Below, piece after piece: positions 6,478 through 10,290 of a stretch of DNA of 10,290 bases. The first letter of the stretch is position 1. Each line of letters opens with the position of its first letter. A model generated the notes under the pieces. That model was given only the letters and a program-made list of their open reading frames with translations, made no database searches and was not told where the DNA came from. The DNA comes from an uncultured Syntrophobacteraceae bacterium (lineage in GTDB: Bacteria > Desulfobacterota > Syntrophobacteria > Syntrophobacterales > Syntrophobacteraceae). Location of the stretch: NCBI GenBank assembly GCA_937889795.1, contig CALBZH010000842.1, forward strand, positions 1-10,290, read 5' to 3'. A program made the position numbers and the translations under genes.

Positions 6478-7368
6478 TTATGAAGTAACATTGGCTTCCT
6501 CGGCCCGGTGCTCCCATTTGCGGATGACGGAAAGCAGGTGGCCGGCTGAGCGGCTGTTGTGGAAGGGACGGGGGAGCCCCTTGATCTTCACGAAATCCTC
6601 GAGGCTCTGGGGGCGGTTGGCAGCCAGACGGACCAGGGTTTCATCGGAAAGCACCCGAAAGGGAGCCCGATCACGGCGCCTGGCTTCGTGGTCGCGGTAC
6701 AGGTAAAGCGCCCGAAGAACACGCCGTCCGACAGGGTCCAACAATCGGGCGCCGCGGATCTGGATGAAGCCCTCCGGGTGAAACACCTTTTGCTGGGCTT
6801 CCTGCTCCCCGGTTCGCTCGGAGACCTCTTTGGCCGTATCCCACAACTCCCTGGCCACCAGGTCCGCGGCCAGCAGGTGGCGCAGGGCCAGCAGGTGATG
6901 CGTATCAAGCCGGGCATAATCGAGCTGCTGCTCCGAGAGCGGGCGTCTCCCCCAGTCGCAGCGCTGCCATTTCTTATTGAGCGTCACGTCGAAATGCTGC
7001 TGCAGGATCTTGGCCAGTCCCAGCTCCTTGTAACCCAGCAGCTTGCACGCAACGGCGGTGTCGAACAAATTATGGAATTCGAAATGAAAATCCCGCTTGA
7101 GTCCGAGAACGTCGTTGGGGGCCGCGTGAAAAACCTTTTCGATGGAAGGATCCGCCAAGGCATCCTGCAACGGGCTCAGATCCTCGATCGCAAACGGGTC
7201 GATGATGAAATCGTCTTGGGGGGTCGAGATCTGGATGAGGCACACGCGCTCGAAATAGGCGTAGAAGCTGTTGGATTCCGTGTCGATGGCAATGTGGGTG
7301 GTGTGCCTGAGCGCTTCGATCAGGCGCTTGAGCGCGGTGGGTTCTTCAATGACAACAACGGGCTTCAT
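6478..7368 (-). CDS. rnd: Ribonuclease D, short form (DEDDy exonuclease + HRDC)
   Basis: A 3'-5' exoribonuclease that trims tRNA precursors and other small RNAs in the cytoplasm. DEDDy residues are visible: Exo I Asp29 and Glu31 in IAIDTESNSF, Exo II His81 and Asp86 in VFHAAPNDV, and Exo III Tyr151 and Asp155 in YARLD. These positions nearly coincide with those of E. coli RNase D (Asp28, Glu30, Asp85, Tyr151, Asp155). An HRDC nucleic-acid-binding domain occupies about 205-285 (DPVGRRVLRALYLYRD ... LEDFVKIKGLP). The length of 296 residues, against 375 in E. coli, indicates a single HRDC domain, as in many bacteria outside the gammaproteobacteria. The ATG at 7368 has AGGAAA about 7 nt upstream. 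The gene is divergent from the Smr gene and 154 bp upstream of the YcaO gene. Confidence 0.93.
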   Translation of the reverse strand: MKPVVVIEEPTALKRLIEALRHTTHIAIDTESNSFYAYFERVCLIQISTPQDDFIIDPFAIEDLSPLQDALADPSIEKVFHAAPNDVLGLKRDFHFEFHNLFDTAVACKLLGYKELGLAKILQQHFDVTLNKKWQRCDWGRRPLSEQQLDYARLDTHHLLALRHLLAADLVARELWDTAKEVSERTGEQEAQQKVFHPEGFIQIRGARLLDPVGRRVLRALYLYRDHEARRRDRAPFRVLSDETLVRLAANRPQSLEDFVKIKGLPRPFHNSRSAGHLLSVIRKWEHRAEEANVTS

Positions 7369-7394
7369 GAAAGAGTTTCCTGTGTCTCACTCCT

Positions 7395-7403
7395 ATGATA
7401 TCA
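7395..7403 (-). promoter_or_regulatory. Possible extended -10 promoter for RNase D gene
   Basis: On the minus strand this reads TGATATCAT, an extended -10 element (TG-N before TATCAT, 5 of 6 matches to TATAAT). It would start RNA about 20 nt before the RNase D ATG. No convincing -35 box lies 16-18 bp further upstream, which extended -10 promoters tolerate. The element lies in the 55-bp divergent gap shared with the Smr gene. Prediction by eye only. Confidence 0.3.
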
Positions 7404-7423
7404 GTAGGACGAAAGCGAGTAGA

Positions 7424-8197
7424 ATGATGACCCGACGAAAACGCTCCAAGACTCATTCTATGCATCGCGGCTCCCCACGGACGCCTACTGTGCAGGGCTT
7501 CTATACCCCCTTTGGCGGCTTAGATCAACACCTCACGAGAACAGCCCGGGAAAAATCGCGGTCGCTGGCCCAATCCTCGCTGGAGCCGCCGAAAACAGGG
7601 GCGCATCCTTCTCCTCCGCTTCCGGACCATGATGACGAGGTTTTTCGTCGGGCCATGGCAGACGTGGTGCCCCTGAATCGTGAGCCGGAGCTGATCCCGG
7701 CCGCCCGGAGTCAAGCGGTGCGGCCGAGGTTCCGGTCGATCGAGGACGAAGAGGTTTACGCCCATCTCAAGCGTTTGGTTGAGGGGGAGAGCGACTTCGA
7801 GCTGACGTACTCCGACGAATACGTGGACGGTGCCGTCGTGGGGCTCTCTCCCAAGGTCCTCAAGGCGCTTCGCTCCGGAGACTACAGCTACCAAGACTAT
7901 GTGGATCTTCACGGTCTGAATCGGGCTGAGGCCCGCCAGGCCGTTGTGGATTTTGTGAGCCGGAGCTTCGTTCGGAAGCACCGCTGCGTGCTGATCATCC
8001 CGGGTCGGGGCCTCAATTCGGAGGACAAGCAGCCCGTTCTCAAGGAAAGGCTCGTGGTCTGGCTGACCCAATCCCCACTCAAACGGATGGTTCTCGCGTT
8101 CGCCTCGGCCCGCTCCTACGACGGAGGTGCGGGCGCCTTCTATGTGCTCCTCCGGCGGCACCAGAAGAAGGGGACCTTTCTCGTCCCCGCCCGATGA
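7424..8197 (+). CDS. Smr-domain protein (MutS2 C-terminal-like endonuclease domain)
   Basis: The C-terminal part (about residues 158-245) is a Smr domain, which in MutS2 and SmrA proteins nicks nucleic acid. Its signatures are DLHGL (161-165), the IIPGRG loop (191-196) and the closing DGGAGAFYVLLRR (233-245). The N-terminal 150 residues are polar and Pro/Arg-rich, with RRKRSKTH at the start and a small VQGFYTPFGGLDQ patch. No MutS-like ATPase is present, so this is a stand-alone Smr protein of 257 residues. Its cellular role is not settled. The open frame extends upstream into the RNase D gene, but that part is shadow sequence. I chose the first ATG of the ATG-ATG pair at 7424, the first starts after the divergent RNase D 5' end, with a weak GAG 4-7 nt upstream. 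A later ATG at 7460 is possible. Confidence 0.85.
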   Translation: MMTRRKRSKTHSMHRGSPRTPTVQGFYTPFGGLDQHLTRTAREKSRSLAQSSLEPPKTGAHPSPPLPDHDDEVFRRAMADVVPLNREPELIPAARSQAVRPRFRSIEDEEVYAHLKRLVEGESDFELTYSDEYVDGAVVGLSPKVLKALRSGDYSYQDYVDLHGLNRAEARQAVVDFVSRSFVRKHRCVLIIPGRGLNSEDKQPVLKERLVVWLTQSPLKRMVLAFASARSYDGGAGAFYVLLRRHQKKGTFLVPAR

Positions 8198-8235
8198 GGG
8201 ATCGGTACGAGATCAGCTTGTACCTTTCCGATTCC
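8198..8235 (+). promoter_or_regulatory. Hairpin between Smr and binding-lipoprotein genes
   Basis: The bases right after the Smr stop fold into one bulged stem. GGGATCGG (8198-8205) pairs with CCGATTCC (8228-8235), and TACGAG (8206-8211) pairs with CTTGTA (8217-8222). The loop is ATCAG, the bulge is CCTTT, and there are two G-U pairs. Only a three-base T stretch follows the inner stem, so termination would be weak. The hairpin ends 5 nt before the Shine-Dalgarno of the next gene. It could reduce read-through, mark a processing site, or modulate initiation. Confidence 0.45.
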
Positions 8236-8240
8236 ATACC

Positions 8241-8246
8241 AGGAGA
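8241..8246 (+). promoter_or_regulatory. Shine-Dalgarno AGGAGA deciding the lipoprotein start
   Basis: AGGAGA lies just before the ATG at 8250. The spacing to that ATG is short (4 nt from AGGAG), and a GTG two codons later (8256) would be better spaced at about 10 nt. Both give the same lipoprotein signal peptide. The upstream in-frame Met codons lie inside the Smr gene and have no ribosome site. Confidence 0.6.
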
Positions 8247-8249
8247 ATC

Positions 8250-9248
8250 ATGATCGTGCATACCCTCCGATGGCGGCGGACCGTGCTTCTTGTCAGCGCT
8301 CTTTGCCTGATGAGCTGCCAATTCATGGCGGATAGAGAGACTCAAGGCACACCGCTTCAGCTTTCAATAGGTGTCCGGGCTGCTCCCGAGTCCGCTCTGA
8401 TCGCCGTGGCCGATGAAAAGGGCTATTTCAAGGAGGCCGGCCTCGATGTCACCACCACCCTGTACCCGGCGGGTCTTCTGGCGCTCGAGGCCGTGGTGCG
8501 CGGGGAGGTGGAGGTCGCGACCATTGCCGACATTGCATTTGCTTCGAGGATGCTCGACGAGCCTTCGCTCAGAGTGCTGGCGTCGATTGGCTTTTCCACA
8601 GCAAGCCAGATCGTGGCAAGGAGGGACCGGGGGATTGACAAACCCTCGGATCTGAAAGGCAAGAAGATCGGCTTCAGTCCAGACACGACCAGCGACTATT
8701 TTCTCTACACGTTCCTTCTGACGGAGAACATCTCCCCGAACGAGGTCATGGCCGTTCCCACCGCTCCGGCCAGACAAGCGGATGCCGTCGTCGGCGGCGA
8801 GCTGGATGCCGTGTCCGCTTTCGATGTGTACGCCTTTGACGCCATGAAGCGGCTGGGAGACAAAGGGGTCTCCTGGGATTGCCAAAACAATCTGGGGTAC
8901 CAATGGCTTCTCGCGACAAAGGGAAGCCTTACGAAGTCTCCGGAGCGTCTTAAACGCCTGGTGAGCGCTCTCATAAAGGCCGAGCAATTCGCCCGATTCA
9001 ATGAGGCCGAAGTCAAGAGGATCCTCGTTCGAAAGTGGGATCTGGATCCCGGGCTCGTGGAGAAGATCTCCCCGAAGATCCGGTTGAGCGTCACGTTCAG
9101 CCAGACCGTCGCTGCTTCGCTCCGAGACTACAGCAGATGGAAAATGAGGAAAGAGGGCAAGGGCGGAGCCCCACCGGATGTTCTGGAGTTTCTCTACACG
9201 GGCGCCCTCGACGAGGTCGCTCCAAGGGCGGTTACCCTGTTCAGGTAG
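8250..9248 (+). CDS. Periplasmic substrate-binding lipoprotein, NMT1/SsuA-like
   Basis: A ligand-binding protein of the NMT1/THI5 (SsuA/ThiY/TauA) fold, which binds small organic ligands such as sulfonates or pyrimidines. The N-terminus is a lipoprotein signal: HTLRWRR, a hydrophobic stretch (11-21), then LMSC with lipidated Cys23 (Met at -2 is unusual; Gln follows, so outer-membrane sorting is possible). The mature protein shows family hallmarks: IAVADEKGYFKEAGLDV (51-67), VRGEVEVATIADIAFASRML (83-102), and DLKGKKIGFSPDTTSDY (134-150), then the second lobe and C-terminal helices. The ligand cannot be read from sequence. No ABC permease or ATPase gene is adjacent; the membrane PAS sensor starts 6 nt after the stop. 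That arrangement suggests a sensory co-receptor rather than an importer component. Length 332 residues is normal. Confidence 0.88.
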   Translation: MIVHTLRWRRTVLLVSALCLMSCQFMADRETQGTPLQLSIGVRAAPESALIAVADEKGYFKEAGLDVTTTLYPAGLLALEAVVRGEVEVATIADIAFASRMLDEPSLRVLASIGFSTASQIVARRDRGIDKPSDLKGKKIGFSPDTTSDYFLYTFLLTENISPNEVMAVPTAPARQADAVVGGELDAVSAFDVYAFDAMKRLGDKGVSWDCQNNLGYQWLLATKGSLTKSPERLKRLVSALIKAEQFARFNEAEVKRILVRKWDLDPGLVEKISPKIRLSVTFSQTVAASLRDYSRWKMRKEGKGGAPPDVLEFLYTGALDEVAPRAVTLFR

Positions 9249-9254
9249 GCCTGT

Positions 9255-10247
9255 ATGCAAGCACGATCACGATTTCTGACGAGTATTGTCGCGTCACTGG
9301 CGGTTTCCGCGGTGATTGTCTCCATCGCGTTCTCCATTCTGCGCGGCATGGACGACGAGCTCGCTCGCAGCCGCGTGTACGATGAAACTGTCAACAAGAC
9401 CTTTGCTCTGAACCTGTTGGCATCGCGATTCCGTGCGAGCCAAGATCCAGGCGCTATCCGACAGATCATGCAGGTGCGGCGGTCGCTGGATGCGCTGCTG
9501 GGATCGATTGCCACCTCCGAAGCCCCTGAAGAGATCCTCGTTCGCCAGTTGAGAACCGGCATACAGGAGCTCGACTACCTTTTCAGCCGACTGACCGGTC
9601 CCGCACCCGGCAGCACAGAAAGCGGCATCGAGGAGGAGCGGAGACATATTCTGGTGTCGCAGGTGTCCATGAAGACACAATTCATCTCTGAAGACATCCA
9701 TCACCTCATCGACTTGAGTGATGCGCGCATTCAAGCCGCTCAGCGCAAAACCATTCTGGCCGTCGTCACGCTGATTGTTGCGCTGACCTTGATCAACGCG
9801 GCCATTTCCTTTTTTTCCGGCAGGAGCATCGTGAGGGCGGAGGGAGTGGTCAGAGAACAGCGCGAGTGGCTGCAAGTCACACTCGCGAGTATCGGGGATG
9901 CCGTCATTGCCGCCGACAAGAACGGCAGGGTGAGCTTCATCAATCCCGTCGCGGCGGCTCTGACCGGCTGGTCGGAAGAGGAAGCCCGAGGGAGGGTGAT
10001 CGAAGATGTCTTTCGAATCCTCAATGAGGAGACGCGGCAGCCGGCCGAAGATATCGTCCGGCGCGTCTTGAATGAAAGGCAGATTGTCAATCTGGCGAAT
10101 CACACGTCCCTCGTCACCCGTGACGGTCGGGAAATCCCCATCGAGGACAGCGCGGCGCCAATAAGAAACAAAGCCGGTGACGTCTCCGGAGTCGTTCTGG
10201 TCTTTCATGACGTGACCGAACGGCGGAGCGCCCAAGCTGCCCTGCGG
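9255..10247 (+). CDS. Membrane PAS-domain sensor protein (probable histidine kinase), 3' truncated
   Basis: The open frame runs from the ATG at 9255 into the right-hand adapter without a stop; 331 native codons are visible. The architecture is TM1 (about 8-29), an extracytoplasmic helical sensor region (about 30-165, with LDALLGSIATSE and EEERRHILVSQ heptad-like helices), TM2 (about 166-187), and a PAS domain (about 203-325). The PAS core reads LQVTLASIGDAVIAADKNGR, then FINPVAAALTGWSEEEARG, with the PAC end VVLVFHDVTERR. The effector (HisKA/HATPase, GGDEF or other) lies beyond the contig end; PAS proteins ending DVTERR...RRSEER most often continue into more PAS domains and a histidine kinase. 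AGGTAGG at 9243-9249 overlaps the previous stop and lies 5 nt from the ATG, so translation is probably coupled to the lipoprotein gene. Confidence 0.85.
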
Positions 10248-10290
10248 AGATCGGAAGAGCGTCGTGTAGGGAAAGAGTGTAGATCTCGGT
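10248..10290 (-). other. Illumina TruSeq adapter, reverse complement (artefact)
   Basis: This segment begins with AGATCGGAAGAGCGTCGTGT, the standard read-through form of the TruSeq universal adapter. It is the exact reverse complement of positions 4-46. It interrupts the PAS sensor gene. The first 13 or so bases may also be genuine genome, because AGA TCG GAA GAG C encodes RSEE(R/H/...), a common linker after PAS domains. Confidence 0.97.

Noticed and set aside
6559..7398. 279-codon plus-strand frame opposite RNase D
   Set aside because: The minus strand carries all DEDDy motifs and an HRDC domain; the plus-strand translation has no features.
8250..9248. Complete ABC importer operon
   Set aside because: No permease or ATPase gene is on either side within the window; the next gene is a PAS sensor.
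9294..10235. 313-codon minus-strand frame at the right end
   Set aside because: Opposite the PAS sensor frame, which has two TM helices and a full PAS/PAC signature. The sensor frame lacks a stop only because the contig is cut.
1..10290. Terminal inverted repeats of a linear plasmid, phage or transposon
   Set aside because: The repeated 43 bp are Illumina adapter sequence, and no replication, packaging or transposition gene is present.

Overview
The window reads as one complete metagenomic or draft-assembly contig rather than a slice of a finished chromosome. Both ends are Illumina TruSeq adapter: 1-46 on the plus strand, and its exact reverse complement at 10248-10290. The native DNA (about 47-10247) is GC-rich, densely coding and typical of bacteria. 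The gene set is a two-transmembrane PAS sensor, an NMT1-type binding lipoprotein, a YcaO protein with TPRs, a short RNase D, RarD, and a membrane metallophosphoesterase with a four-helix N-terminus. This set looks most like Desulfobacterota (Syntrophobacter-like 'deltaproteobacteria'), but that assignment is inference from gene flavour only.

Layout. (1) 47-482, minus: the N-terminal membrane part of a metallophosphoesterase, cut by the contig end. A 26-codon ORF with a strong Shine-Dalgarno (489-569) lies just upstream in the same frame. (2) 648-2528, plus: a Rep/UvrD-like superfamily 1A helicase, divergent from (1). (3) 2558-7368, minus: five co-oriented genes. In transcription order they are RNase D, YcaO-TPR protein, stand-alone asparaginase N-domain protein, AlaX-like tRNA-editing protein and RarD permease. 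The last four are spaced 29-33 bp apart and look like one operon. A 154-bp gap holding a large inverted-repeat structure separates them from the RNase D gene. (4) 7424-9248 onward, plus: a Smr-domain protein, a periplasmic binding lipoprotein, and a PAS-domain membrane sensor cut by the right contig end. The divergent 55-bp gap at 7369-7423 carries a plausible extended -10 promoter for RNase D.

How the genes may work together. The lipoprotein and the PAS sensor lie 6 bp apart with no ABC permease or ATPase between or before them, so a ligand-sensing pair is more likely than an importer. In the minus-strand cluster, a YcaO enzyme (ATP-dependent backbone-activating family) sits with an amidohydrolase half-protein and an aminoacyl-tRNA editing protein. 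The spacing suggests co-transcription, but any shared pathway is a hypothesis.

No RNA genes, CRISPR arrays, insertion sequences or prophage genes were seen. No defence or mobile system is evident. The most consequential observation is technical: the 43-bp 'terminal inverted repeat' and the peptide tail GRASCRERV are adapter artefacts. The right-hand junction falls where adapter sequence mimics a common PAS-linker motif.
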